Positions 11,943 to 20,944 of a stretch of 64,000 nucleotides of DNA are shown piece by piece. The notes under the pieces are model-generated. The model was not told the DNA's origin. It did not search any database and saw only the letters and a list, made by a program, of their open reading frames with translations. The translations under genes and the position numbers were made by a program. The stretch is from Azotobacter paspali (GTDB lineage Bacteria; Pseudomonadota; Gammaproteobacteria; Pseudomonadales; Pseudomonadaceae). Each line of letters begins with the position of its first letter. Position 1 is the first letter of the stretch. The DNA is taken from the NCBI RefSeq assembly GCF_042434745.1, contig NZ_JBHLSS010000127.1; one strand, 5' to 3'.

Positions 11943-13405
11943 GGCAATTCCCTCTGGGCGACCGCCTCGGGCCGGCCGCCGAACAACGGATTCCGGAGCA
12001 GTTGTGGTGCCAGGCCGCCGATATCGCCAGCCCCCTGGCAAAGCAGGATGTCGCCGGGACGCAGCAACGGCTTGAGCAACGGGGCAATATCCGCACCACG
12101 CTCGACGTAGATCGGGTCCAGTTGGCCGCGCTGGCGGATGCTGCGGCACAGGCTGCGACTGTCGGCTCCGGGAATCGACTCCTCGCCGGCCGGGTAGACT
12201 TCCATCAGCAGTAGCACATTGGCATCGGACAAGATCTGGACGAAGTCCTCGTAGAGATCGCGCGTCCGGGTGAAGCGGTGCGGCTGGTAGACCATCACCA
12301 GACGGCGATCTGGCCAGCCGCCACGGACTGCCTTGAGCACCGCGGCGACCTCGCGTGGATGATGGCCGTAGTCGTCGACCAGCATCACGCCGCCCCCCTC
12401 GATCTTCAGTTCGCCATATACCTGAAAGCGCCGGCCGACCCCCTGGAAGCCCGACAGTCCCTGGACGATGGCGATATCGTCGATGCCTTCGTCGCAGGCG
12501 ATGGCAATGGTGGCCAGAGCATTCAGCACGTTGTGCACTCCCGGCATGTTGACCGACATCTCGAGCGGTACACGCTCCTGGCGCAACACGGTGAAATAGG
12601 TACGCATTCCGGCCTGGCGGATGTCGACGGCACGTATATCGGCATCCTCGCCGAGGCCATAGGTGATCGTCGGACGGGCGACCAGGGGCAGGATCTCGCG
12701 TACCACTGGATCATCCACGCAAAGCACCGCCAGGCCGTAGAACGGAAGATTGTGCAAAAAATCCACGAAGGTCTTCTTCAGCCGGCTGAAGTCGCCTTCA
12801 TAAGTGTCCATGTGATCGGCGTCGATGTTGGTGACCACGGCCACCATGGGCTGCAGATGCAGGAAACTGGCGTCGCTCTCGTCGGCCTCGGCGATCAGAT
12901 AGCGGCTACTACCGAGCTGGGCATTGGTGCCTGCGGCATTCAGCCGGCCGCCGATGACAAAAGTCGGGTCCAGCCCGCCGGCCGCGAATACCGAAGCGAT
13001 CAGACTGGTGGTGGTGGTCTTGCCATGGGTACCGGCCACGGCGATGCCATGTCGGTAACGCATTAGTTCGGCGAGCATCTCCGCCCGCGGCACCACCGGG
13101 ATGCGTCGTTCCAGAGCGGTCATCACCTCAGGGTTGGAACTGTTCACTGCACTGGATACCACCAGCACATCGGCGCTGGCGGCATTCTCGGCATGATGAC
13201 CGATGAAAATCTTCGCACCGAAGCTTTCCAGGCGCGCGGTCACGGGCGACGCTTTGAGATCGGAACCGGAAACCTCATAACCGAGATTCAGCAGTACCTC
13301 GGCGATGCCACACATGCCGGCCCCCCCGATACCGACAAAGTGAATGCACCCGATCCGCCGCATACGGCGGATCTCGGCCTGGATCGCGTCCTTGGACTTA
13401 ACCAC
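11939..13405 (-). CDS. murC: UDP-N-acetylmuramate--L-alanine ligase MurC (488 aa)
   Basis: Adds the first amino acid, L-Ala, to UDP-MurNAc. The N-terminal Rossmann motif HFVGIGGAGM, the ATP-binding GTHGKTTTTSLI loop and the EADESDASFL metal region mark the Mur ligase fold. The start is GTG 13405, eight bases inside the end of murG, with GGAGGT at good spacing; it gives the expected MVKSKD-type N-terminus. No ATG in the right place has a ribosome site. The stop overlaps the ddlB ATG. Confidence 0.96.
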   Translation of the reverse strand: MVKSKDAIQAEIRRMRRIGCIHFVGIGGAGMCGIAEVLLNLGYEVSGSDLKASPVTARLESFGAKIFIGHHAENAASADVLVVSSAVNSSNPEVMTALERRIPVVPRAEMLAELMRYRHGIAVAGTHGKTTTTSLIASVFAAGGLDPTFVIGGRLNAAGTNAQLGSSRYLIAEADESDASFLHLQPMVAVVTNIDADHMDTYEGDFSRLKKTFVDFLHNLPFYGLAVLCVDDPVVREILPLVARPTITYGLGEDADIRAVDIRQAGMRTYFTVLRQERVPLEMSVNMPGVHNVLNALATIAIACDEGIDDIAIVQGLSGFQGVGRRFQVYGELKIEGGGVMLVDDYGHHPREVAAVLKAVRGGWPDRRLVMVYQPHRFTRTRDLYEDFVQILSDANVLLLMEVYPAGEESIPGADSRSLCRSIRQRGQLDPIYVERGADIAPLLKPLLRPGDILLCQGAGDIGGLAPQLLRNPLFGGRPEAVAQRELP

Positions 13406-14468
13406 GCGCCACCTCCAGGCAGATGTCCACGACCGTACGGGTCGCATCGGGCTTGGCCAGACGGCGGGCACTCGCGGCCATACCTTCGAGTTGCTCGGGG
13501 TGCATCGATACCTCGCTCAGGCGGGCGGCCAGGTCGGCGGCTGTCGTGGTCGCTTGCGGCAATAGGAAGGCCGCGCCCTCCCGTGCCAGATAATCGGCAT
13601 TGCGGGTCTGGTGATCGTCGATGGCATGCGGCAGCGGTACTAGCAACGCAGGCAGCCCAGCAGCGGCCAGCTCGCTCACGGTCAAGGCGCCAGCACGGCA
13701 GACCACCAGATCGGCCCAGGCGTAGACGCGGGCCATATCCTCGATGAAGGGCACGACCTCGGCCTCCACCCCGGCTTCGCGGTAACGATCGGCGGTGCTC
13801 TCATGGTGCTGGCGACCGGCCTGATGAAAGAGCTCCGGCCGCTTCTCCGCAGGAATCAGCGCTAAGGCCGCGGGCAACAACTTGTTAAGAGGCTCGGCAC
13901 CCAGACTTCCGCCCAGGACCAGCAGGCGTAGCCTGCGCCCGTCGGAAGCCTGCCGCGAACTGTCCAGAAACAGCTCGGAACGCACCGGATTACCGGTGGT
14001 ACGGCGTTTGCCGGCAGGCTTGAAGGTATCCGGAAAGGCCTCGCAGACCCTGTCGGCCAGCGGCGCCAATGCCCGGTTGGAGGTGCCTGCCACGGCATTC
14101 TGTTCGTGGATGACTAGGGGGGCGCCAGTCAGTTTTGCCGCCACACCGCCGGGACCGGTGACGAATCCGCCCATTCCCAGCACGCATACGGGACGCAGCT
14201 CGTTCATGATCCGACGGGCCTGGAACAGTGAGCGGATCAATTGGAAAGGAGCCTTGAGCAGGGTTGCCAACCCCTTGCCACGCAGCCCGCCGATCTGAAT
14301 CCGATGCAGCGGCAGCCCGGCCGAGGGCACCAGATCGTTCTCGATTCCACGCGGTGTACCGAGCCAGTGCACGGCATAACCACGCGCCTGGAATTCCCGT
14401 GCACAAGCAAGCGCCGGAAATACATGGCCCCCAGTACCGCCTGCCATGATCAGTACATTAGCGCCCAT
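13398..14468 (-). CDS. murG: UDP-GlcNAc--lipid I N-acetylglucosaminyltransferase MurG (356 aa)
   Basis: Peripheral inner-membrane GT-B transferase that converts lipid I to lipid II. The first glycine loop MAGGTGGHVFPALA is at the N-terminus. The HEQNAVAGTSNR segment, the LVLGGSLGAEPLN loop and the UDP-GlcNAc pocket CRAGALTVSELAAAGLPALLVPLPHAIDDHQTRNA-type region follow (only its key positions GALT and HQTRNA matter). ATG 14468 has GAGGAG upstream and lies inside the last codons of ftsW, an 11-base overlap. The 356-residue length is standard. Confidence 0.97.
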   Translation of the reverse strand: MGANVLIMAGGTGGHVFPALACAREFQARGYAVHWLGTPRGIENDLVPSAGLPLHRIQIGGLRGKGLATLLKAPFQLIRSLFQARRIMNELRPVCVLGMGGFVTGPGGVAAKLTGAPLVIHEQNAVAGTSNRALAPLADRVCEAFPDTFKPAGKRRTTGNPVRSELFLDSSRQASDGRRLRLLVLGGSLGAEPLNKLLPAALALIPAEKRPELFHQAGRQHHESTADRYREAGVEAEVVPFIEDMARVYAWADLVVCRAGALTVSELAAAGLPALLVPLPHAIDDHQTRNADYLAREGAAFLLPQATTTAADLAARLSEVSMHPEQLEGMAASARRLAKPDATRTVVDICLEVARG

Positions 14469-15678
14469 CGGCTTGCTCCTCATGATCCTCGGCGAAATCT
14501 TCTTCGCTGAACCGTACGTTTTCGTTACCCAGCCGAGTGCGGCGCTCCCAATCCAGACGCAACAGCAGACCCAGGCTGACACAGCAGATCACCAGCGAAC
14601 TACCGCCATAACTGAGGAAAGGCAGGGTCAGCCCCTTGGTCGGCAGCAGACCGACATTCACCCCGATGTTGATGAGGAACTGGCCGATCCACAGGAAAGC
14701 CAGTCCATAGGCCACATAGGCCGAGAAATATTGCCGCGCCTTCTCGGCCCATAGCCCAAGATAGAGTGCGCGCACGCAAACGAAGGTGAACAGGCCGAGG
14801 GTCGCCAACGCACCGAACATCCCTAGCTCCTCAGCCAGCACGGAGAAAACGAAATCGGTGTGCGCCTCCGGCAGGTAGAACTGCTTCTGTACGCTGTTGC
14901 CAAGTCCGACCCCTAGCCACTCGCCACGCCCGAAAGCGATCAGCGCCTGGGTCAACTGGTAACCGGCACCGAACTGGTCGGCCCAGGGGTCTGTAAAGGT
15001 GATCAGGCGTTGCAGGCGATATTCCTGGGTCTGCACCAGCACGAATACCGCAGCGACGGCAGCGCCGGCCAACAGGGTGAAACGGAACAGGCCGACGCCG
15101 CCGAGGAACAACATCGCCGCAGCGGAGCCCAGCATCACCACGGTGGCACCGAAGTCCGGCTCCAGTAGCAGCAACCCGGCCAGCGGGATCAATACGATGA
15201 TCGGCTTGATAAAGCCGATCCAGCGCCGGCGCACTTCGTCCTCGCGGCGCACCAGATAGCCGGCGAGGTAGATCACCACGAACAGCTTGGCGAGCTCCGA
15301 TGGCTGGACGTTGAAAACACCGAAACCGATCCAGCGCATCGAACCGTTCACTTCGCGCCCAATGCCCGGAACCAGCACGAGGATCAGCACACCAAAGGCG
15401 GCCAGCAGCAGCTTGACCCCCATGCTCTGCCACGTTTCCAGCGGTATCAGCATCACCACGCCACCCGCGACGATGCCGATCACCAGATACAGCAGATGGC
15501 GGACCATGTAATAAAAGGTGTTACCGGCTTGCACCGCAGCGACTTCGGAGGATGCCGAGGTAATCATCACCAGCCCGAGGCCGAGCAGGGCCAGGCAACC
15601 GGCCAGCATCGGAAAGTCGACATCGAAGCCACGCCGGCTAAAGAGTGGCGACGGATAGGGACGCAACAGGGCCAGCAT
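14458..15678 (-). CDS. ftsW: Lipid II polymerase FtsW, SEDS family (406 aa)
   Basis: Integral membrane SEDS glycosyltransferase that polymerises septal peptidoglycan with its partner FtsI (encoded in the same cluster). About ten hydrophobic segments are visible. The long loop with the PEAHTDFVFSVLAEELG motif and the C-terminal LPFLSYGGSSL signature mark SEDS proteins. The ATG overlaps the murD stop by one base (TGATG). It ends within murG. The length is usual for the pseudomonad protein. Confidence 0.97.
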   Translation of the reverse strand: MLALLRPYPSPLFSRRGFDVDFPMLAGCLALLGLGLVMITSASSEVAAVQAGNTFYYMVRHLLYLVIGIVAGGVVMLIPLETWQSMGVKLLLAAFGVLILVLVPGIGREVNGSMRWIGFGVFNVQPSELAKLFVVIYLAGYLVRREDEVRRRWIGFIKPIIVLIPLAGLLLLEPDFGATVVMLGSAAAMLFLGGVGLFRFTLLAGAAVAAVFVLVQTQEYRLQRLITFTDPWADQFGAGYQLTQALIAFGRGEWLGVGLGNSVQKQFYLPEAHTDFVFSVLAEELGMFGALATLGLFTFVCVRALYLGLWAEKARQYFSAYVAYGLAFLWIGQFLINIGVNVGLLPTKGLTLPFLSYGGSSLVICCVSLGLLLRLDWERRTRLGNENVRFSEEDFAEDHEEQADGR

Positions 15679-17024
15679 CAGGAGAGCCCTCCCACCGCTT
15701 GGGCGAACAGGCGTCCACGCTCTTCGAAGTTTCGGAACATATCCAGGCTGGCGCAGGCCGGCGATAGCAGCACAACATCACCCGCCTCGGCCAGGGAAGC
15801 CGAACGCTTGACCGCCTCCTCCAAGGTCCGGACCCGGACCAGCGGTACGGCGCCATCCAGCACCACGGCCATGCGCCCGGCATCGCGCCCGAGCAATACG
15901 ACAGCACGGCAGTGCTCAGCGACTGGCCGACGAAGACTAGAGAAATCCGCCCCCTTGCCATCGCCACCGGCGATCAGCACCAGCTTGCCGGCGATATCCG
16001 CCCCCAGCCCCTCGATCGCTGCCAGCGCGGCACCAACATTGGTTGCCTTGGAGTCATCGTAATACCCTACTTCACGCACGTCCCGCAGCCACTGGCAACG
16101 GTGGGGTAATCCGGCAAAGCGCTTCAGAGTCTCCAGCATCGGCGCGAACGGCAAACCAACCGCGTGCCCCAAAGCCATTGCCGCCAGAGCATTGGTCTGG
16201 TTGTGGGCACCACGAATCTTCAGTTCGCGGACCGGCATGAGCGTCTCGAACTGGAAGGCCAGGCATTTGTCGCCGTTCTCCTCCAGCAGACCGAACCCCT
16301 TGAAGTCCGGCTTGCCGAGGCCAAAGGTCCAGCATGGTAGCCGGTCGGCGACCAGCGGCCGGGACAAGGCATCGTCCCGGTTCACCACCACCTGGCGTGC
16401 TCCGCGGAAGATGCGGTGCTTAGCCAAGTGATAGGCCTGTAGGTCGGCATAGCGATCCATGTGGTCTTCGCTGACGTTGAGACAGGTGGCGACCTCGGCA
16501 TTCAGCCGTTCGGTGGTCTCCAACTGAAAGCTGGACAACTCCAGCACATACAACTCGATGCCATCGTCCAGCAAGTCGAGGGCCGGAGTGCCCAGATTGC
16601 CGCCCACTGCCACACGCCACCCGGCCGCCCGGGCCATTTCGCCAACCAGGGTGGTGACCGTGCTCTTAGCATTGGAGCCGGTGATGGCGACGATCGGCGC
16701 CCTAGCGTGCCGAGCGAACAACTCGATGTCGCCGGACAACCTCACTCCGCGCGCGGCTGCGGCCTGCAATGCCGGCGTGGACAGTGCCAGGCCAGGACTG
16801 ACGTAAAGCTCGCTGGCGCGGCAGAGGAAGTCCACGTCCAACTCACCGAAACGCACTTCGACCTGCGGGAACTGCGCCTTCAAGTTGGCCAGTTCCGGAG
16901 GATCAGCGCGGGTGTCGACCACGGCGAACCGCGCGCCTTGGCGGGCCAGGAAGCGCACCAGGGACATGCCGCTCTTGCCGAGACCGACGACGATGCGGAA
17001 TTGGTCGGAAGCGATCAGGCTCAT
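15678..17024 (-). CDS. murD: UDP-N-acetylmuramoylalanine--D-glutamate ligase MurD (448 aa)
   Basis: Cytoplasmic Mur ligase that adds D-Glu to UDP-MurNAc-L-Ala. The N-terminal VVGLGKSGMSLVRFLA nucleotide-sugar fold, the ATP loop ITGSNAKSTVTTLVG (about 115-130) and NVSEDHMDRY lead to the C-terminal domain with DDSKATNVGAALAAIEG. The loop reads GSNAKST, with Ala where GSNGKST is common; other gammaproteobacterial MurD proteins show the same. It follows mraY by ten bases and overlaps ftsW by one. Confidence 0.97.
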   Translation of the reverse strand: MSLIASDQFRIVVGLGKSGMSLVRFLARQGARFAVVDTRADPPELANLKAQFPQVEVRFGELDVDFLCRASELYVSPGLALSTPALQAAAARGVRLSGDIELFARHARAPIVAITGSNAKSTVTTLVGEMARAAGWRVAVGGNLGTPALDLLDDGIELYVLELSSFQLETTERLNAEVATCLNVSEDHMDRYADLQAYHLAKHRIFRGARQVVVNRDDALSRPLVADRLPCWTFGLGKPDFKGFGLLEENGDKCLAFQFETLMPVRELKIRGAHNQTNALAAMALGHAVGLPFAPMLETLKRFAGLPHRCQWLRDVREVGYYDDSKATNVGAALAAIEGLGADIAGKLVLIAGGDGKGADFSSLRRPVAEHCRAVVLLGRDAGRMAVVLDGAVPLVRVRTLEEAVKRSASLAEAGDVVLLSPACASLDMFRNFEERGRLFAQAVGGLS

Positions 17025-17034
17025 TTCCCTGCCC

Positions 17035-18117
17035 TCAGCGCAACTTCAAGGTCGCCAAACCGATCAGCACCAGAACCACGGTGATGATCCAGAAACGTAC
17101 GATCACCCGTGGCTCCGGCCAGCCCTTCAGTTCGAAGTGGTGGTGGATCGGTGCCATGCGGAATACGCGCTTGCCCGTGAGCTTGAAGGAAGCGACCTGG
17201 ATCATCACCGACAGGGTTTCCATGACGAACACTCCTCCCATGATGAACAGCACCACCTCTTGACGAACGATCACCGCGATGGTGCCCAACGCCGCTCCCA
17301 ACGCCAGCGCTCCCACATCGCCCATGAAGACTTGGGCCGGGTAGGTGTTGAACCAGAGAAAACCGAGACCGGCACCGATCAGCGCGCCGCAGAATACGAT
17401 CAGTTCACCGGCGCCTACCACGCTGGGAATCAGCAGATACTCGGCGAACCTCACATTGCCCGACAGATAGCAGAAGATGCCCAGGGCACCACCGACCATC
17501 ACCGTGGGCATGATCGCCAGGCCATCGAGTCCGTCGGTCAGGTTCACCGCGTTGCTCGAGCCGACGATGACGAAATAGGTCAGCACGATGAATGCGGTGC
17601 CGAGAGGAATTTCGATGGTCTTGATCAACGGCAGGATCAAGGTGGTTTCGACCGGAGTCTGTGCAGTCATATAAAGGAAGAGCGCGGCACTAAAGCCGAA
17701 CACCGATTGCCAGAAATACTTCCAGCGGCTCGGCAAGCCGCGGGAGTTCTTCTCGATCACCTTGCGGTAGTCATCGACCCAGCCGATGGCACCGAACAGC
17801 AGGGTCACGGCCAGTACGGTCCAGACGTAGCGGTTGGACAGGTCCGCCCAGAGCAGGGTGCTGATGGCGATGGCGGACAGGATGAGCGCGCCGCCCATGG
17901 TCGGCGTACCCTTCTTCGACAGATGCGACTGCGGACCATCGTCACGCACCGCCTGGCCGATCTGGCGGATTTGCAGGGTCCGGATCATCCAGGGACCTAG
18001 GCACAGAGCCAGGATCAGGGCGGTCAGCACCCCGAGAATCCCGCGCAGAGTCAGATACTGGACGACCGCGAAACCGGTATGGAACTGTTGCAGGTACTCT
18101 GCCAGCAGCAGCAGCAT
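17035..18117 (-). CDS. mraY: Phospho-MurNAc-pentapeptide transferase MraY (360 aa)
   Basis: Ten-helix inner-membrane enzyme that moves phospho-MurNAc-pentapeptide to undecaprenyl phosphate, making lipid I. The KKGTPTMGG motif near residue 70, the DDYRKV aspartates near 115, NAVNLTDGLDGLA near 190 and the late MAPIHHHFEL histidine motif are the catalytic set and are intact. Its ATG directly abuts the murF stop codon, so translation is probably coupled. Confidence 0.98.
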   Translation of the reverse strand: MLLLLAEYLQQFHTGFAVVQYLTLRGILGVLTALILALCLGPWMIRTLQIRQIGQAVRDDGPQSHLSKKGTPTMGGALILSAIAISTLLWADLSNRYVWTVLAVTLLFGAIGWVDDYRKVIEKNSRGLPSRWKYFWQSVFGFSAALFLYMTAQTPVETTLILPLIKTIEIPLGTAFIVLTYFVIVGSSNAVNLTDGLDGLAIMPTVMVGGALGIFCYLSGNVRFAEYLLIPSVVGAGELIVFCGALIGAGLGFLWFNTYPAQVFMGDVGALALGAALGTIAVIVRQEVVLFIMGGVFVMETLSVMIQVASFKLTGKRVFRMAPIHHHFELKGWPEPRVIVRFWIITVVLVLIGLATLKLR

Positions 18118-19485
18118 TTAATGAATCTCCTCGCTGGAACCGCAGAGAGCCAAGACGATCTTGTCCATCGCCGCACTTCGCGAACCCTTGATCAGAATGG
18201 TGGTATCAGGATGCTGCTCGCTGCGCAGAGCCTCGAGCAGACCGGCTTGGTCGGCAAAATGCCGGCCGCCTTTTCCGAACGCCGCGACCGCATGCGTCAT
18301 CAGCGGCCCCACGGCATACAGGGCATCGACCTTGCCAGCTGCATAGGCGCCGACCTGACGGTGGCCTTCTTCCGCCCAGGCACCCAGTTCGCCCATGTCG
18401 CCGAGAGCAAGGAGGGTACGTCCGGAAAAGCCGGCGAGTATATCGATAGCCGCACGCATTGACGCGGGATTTGCGTTGTAGCTGTCATCGATCACTCGTA
18501 CGCCACTCGGCGCGAACTGCGCCACGGCGCGACCCTTGACCGGCTGCAGGCTTTCCAGCCCGGTCCGGATTCCGAGCAGCGGCATCCCCAGAGCATGAGC
18601 CGCGGCGGCAGCGGCCAGGGCATTGGCCACATTGTGCAGACCCAGCAGATTAAGCTGGATGCGCGCCTCGCCAGCAGGCCCCTGGAGCGTGAAAGCCGGG
18701 CAGCCACGAGCGTCGGGCTGGATATCCCGCGCCAGGAAATCGGCGTCGCTCGCATCTAATGCGAAACCCAGCACGCGTCGTCCCGCAGCGCGCTGCTGCC
18801 AGATGTCAAACGCCGGATCATCGCGATTGAGCACGGCAATGCCGTCGGCCGGCAGGCCCTCGAGTATCTCGCCTTTGGCCTCGACGATCTTTTCCGGCCC
18901 ACCGAACTCGCCGACATGCGCCGTGCCGGCGTTGGTGATGATCGCCACCTGCGGACGGGTCAGAGCGACCGTGTAGGCGATCTCGCCGATCCGGGAGGCG
19001 CCCAATTCGATCACTGCGCCGACATGCTCGGGCGCCAGTTCCAGCAGGGTCAGCGGCACCCCCAAGTCATTGTTCAAGTTGCCACGGGTCGCCAGCACCG
19101 GACCACGGGTACGCAGGATGCTGGCGAGCATTTCCTTGACCGTGGTCTTGCCGCTGGAACCGGTCACCGTGGCCAAAGGACCGCTGTAGGCCTGGCGATT
19201 GAGGCTCCCAAGCCGACCGAGGGCAAGTCGGGTATCGGCCACCTGCAACTGCGGCAGTCCCAGTTCCGGCATGGTGCGCTGAACGAGGGCAGCCACGGCC
19301 CCCTTAGCGGCAACCTCGGCGAGAAATGCATGGCCATCGAAACGTGGCCCGACCAACGCGACGAACAATTGTCCCGAACGAATCGCCCGACTATCCGTGC
19401 CGACCGAATCGAATGTCACATTATCCCCTGCCAAGTCCCCCTGCAGCGGACCGGCGATTTCTTTCAGGTACAGTGCCTTAAGCAT
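18118..19485 (-). CDS. murF: UDP-MurNAc-tripeptide--D-alanyl-D-alanine ligase MurF (455 aa)
   Basis: Adds the D-Ala-D-Ala made by DdlB to complete the pentapeptide. The Mur ligase ATP loop TVTGSSGKTTVKEML lies near 107-121, then ELGASRIGEIAY and the C-terminal DDSYNANPASMRAAID motif and ALGDMGELG. The ATG sits eight bases inside the end of murE. Its stop directly abuts mraY. The length is normal for the family. Confidence 0.97.
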   Translation of the reverse strand: MLKALYLKEIAGPLQGDLAGDNVTFDSVGTDSRAIRSGQLFVALVGPRFDGHAFLAEVAAKGAVAALVQRTMPELGLPQLQVADTRLALGRLGSLNRQAYSGPLATVTGSSGKTTVKEMLASILRTRGPVLATRGNLNNDLGVPLTLLELAPEHVGAVIELGASRIGEIAYTVALTRPQVAIITNAGTAHVGEFGGPEKIVEAKGEILEGLPADGIAVLNRDDPAFDIWQQRAAGRRVLGFALDASDADFLARDIQPDARGCPAFTLQGPAGEARIQLNLLGLHNVANALAAAAAAHALGMPLLGIRTGLESLQPVKGRAVAQFAPSGVRVIDDSYNANPASMRAAIDILAGFSGRTLLALGDMGELGAWAEEGHRQVGAYAAGKVDALYAVGPLMTHAVAAFGKGGRHFADQAGLLEALRSEQHPDTTILIKGSRSAAMDKIVLALCGSSEEIH

Positions 19486-20944
19486 GAGCTAATTCCCAGG
19501 CGTACAGGGCCTTGGCGGCCTCTTCGATGTCGGAAAAAGGCTGACGCACGCCATTGATTTCCTGGTAGTCCTCATGCCCCTTGCCAGCCAGCAACAGCAC
19601 GTCGCTCGCGTCGGCACCGGCGATCAGGCGGGCGATGGCCTGGCCACGCCCATGCAGACAGGTAACCTTTTCCGGTACACCGATACCGCTGCGGATATCG
19701 GCGAAAATCTGCTCCGGAGACTCGCTGCGGGGATTGTCGTCAGTAATCAGCACCGCATCGGCCAGGCGCTCGGCGACCGCCGCCATCAGCGGACGCTTGC
19801 CGCGATCACGATCGCCGCCGCAGCCGAACAGGCACAGCAAGCGCCCACGGACATGGGGACGCAGTGCCTCCAGGACCTTCTCCAAGGCATCCGGGGTGTG
19901 GGCATAATCCACTACGACCAGCGGCCTAGCGCCCCCCCCCAGCTGCTGCATGCGTCCGGCTGGAGCCTGCAATTGCGGCACGACTCGGAGAATTTCGTCC
20001 AGAGCGTAGTCCAGCCCCAGCAGTACCCCGACCACCGCCAACAAGTTGCTCAGATTGAAACGCCCCAGCAGCGGGCTGTGCAGCAATCCCTCGCCTTGCG
20101 GGGTCGCCACCTCGGCCCGTATCCCCTGCTCGTCGAAATGCGCACGGCGACAGTGCACCTGGGCAGAGCGACTCTCCAGGCTGTAACCGATCAGGCGGGA
20201 TGCATTCGCCTCCCCAGCTAGGAGCCGACCGAAGGGATCGTCCAGATTGAGCACCCGGCAGCGCAGCCCTGACCAAGCGAACAGCAAGGCTTTGGCCGCA
20301 CCATAGGCATCCATGCTGCCGTGGTAGTCGAGATGGTCGCGCGACAGATTGGTGAAAATCGCCACATCGAAGTCCAGCGCCGACACACGGCCCTGCGCGA
20401 GCGCATGGGAAGACACTTCCATGGATACCGCACGGGCACCGGCCTGCTTCAATCCCGCCAAAGCCGCCTGCACGCTGATCGGGTCGGGCGTGGTGTGGCG
20501 ACCACTCTGCAGCGCCCCATGAAAACCATTGCCTAGGGTACCGATGATGCCGCAGCGCTCTCCGAGCAAATCCAGGGCCTGGGCGAGTAGTTGGCTGACG
20601 CTGGTCTTGCCATTGGTCCCGGTCACACCGATCAGACACAAGGCTCGGCTCGGCTCGCCATAGAAACGGCCGGCAATTGCCGACAATTGCCCGACCAGCC
20701 CTTTGATTGGAACCAACGGTACACCACCGTCGTCAGCGAACAATGGCGCCCCCGCGACCTCGTAAGCCACGGCCGCCGCTCCCCGGGCAAGCGCATCCGG
20801 GATATGGGCGCGGCCATCCTGCTGGCTCCCCGGAACCGCGAGAAAGAGGTCCCCTGGACGCACCTGGCGGCTGTCCAGGGTCAACTCCCGGATCAGTAAC
20901 TCCGTCTCGGCCTGAGGCAACAGTTGATTGAGCGGCATGGGCAT
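19478..20944 (-). CDS. murE: UDP-MurNAc-L-Ala-D-Glu--meso-DAP ligase MurE (488 aa)
   Basis: Adds meso-diaminopimelate to the stem peptide. The ATP loop IGVTGTNGKTSVSQLLAQ lies near 110-125. The C-terminal DNPRSE motif (TDDNPRSESPEQI) marks specificity for meso-DAP rather than lysine, as expected for a Gram-negative. Also visible are MEVSSHAL and VDYAHTPDALEKVL. Its ATG overlaps the ftsI stop by one base (TGATG), and its end overlaps the start of murF. Confidence 0.98.
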   Translation of the reverse strand: MPMPLNQLLPQAETELLIRELTLDSRQVRPGDLFLAVPGSQQDGRAHIPDALARGAAAVAYEVAGAPLFADDGGVPLVPIKGLVGQLSAIAGRFYGEPSRALCLIGVTGTNGKTSVSQLLAQALDLLGERCGIIGTLGNGFHGALQSGRHTTPDPISVQAALAGLKQAGARAVSMEVSSHALAQGRVSALDFDVAIFTNLSRDHLDYHGSMDAYGAAKALLFAWSGLRCRVLNLDDPFGRLLAGEANASRLIGYSLESRSAQVHCRRAHFDEQGIRAEVATPQGEGLLHSPLLGRFNLSNLLAVVGVLLGLDYALDEILRVVPQLQAPAGRMQQLGGGARPLVVVDYAHTPDALEKVLEALRPHVRGRLLCLFGCGGDRDRGKRPLMAAVAERLADAVLITDDNPRSESPEQIFADIRSGIGVPEKVTCLHGRGQAIARLIAGADASDVLLLAGKGHEDYQEINGVRQPFSDIEEAAKALYAWELAHA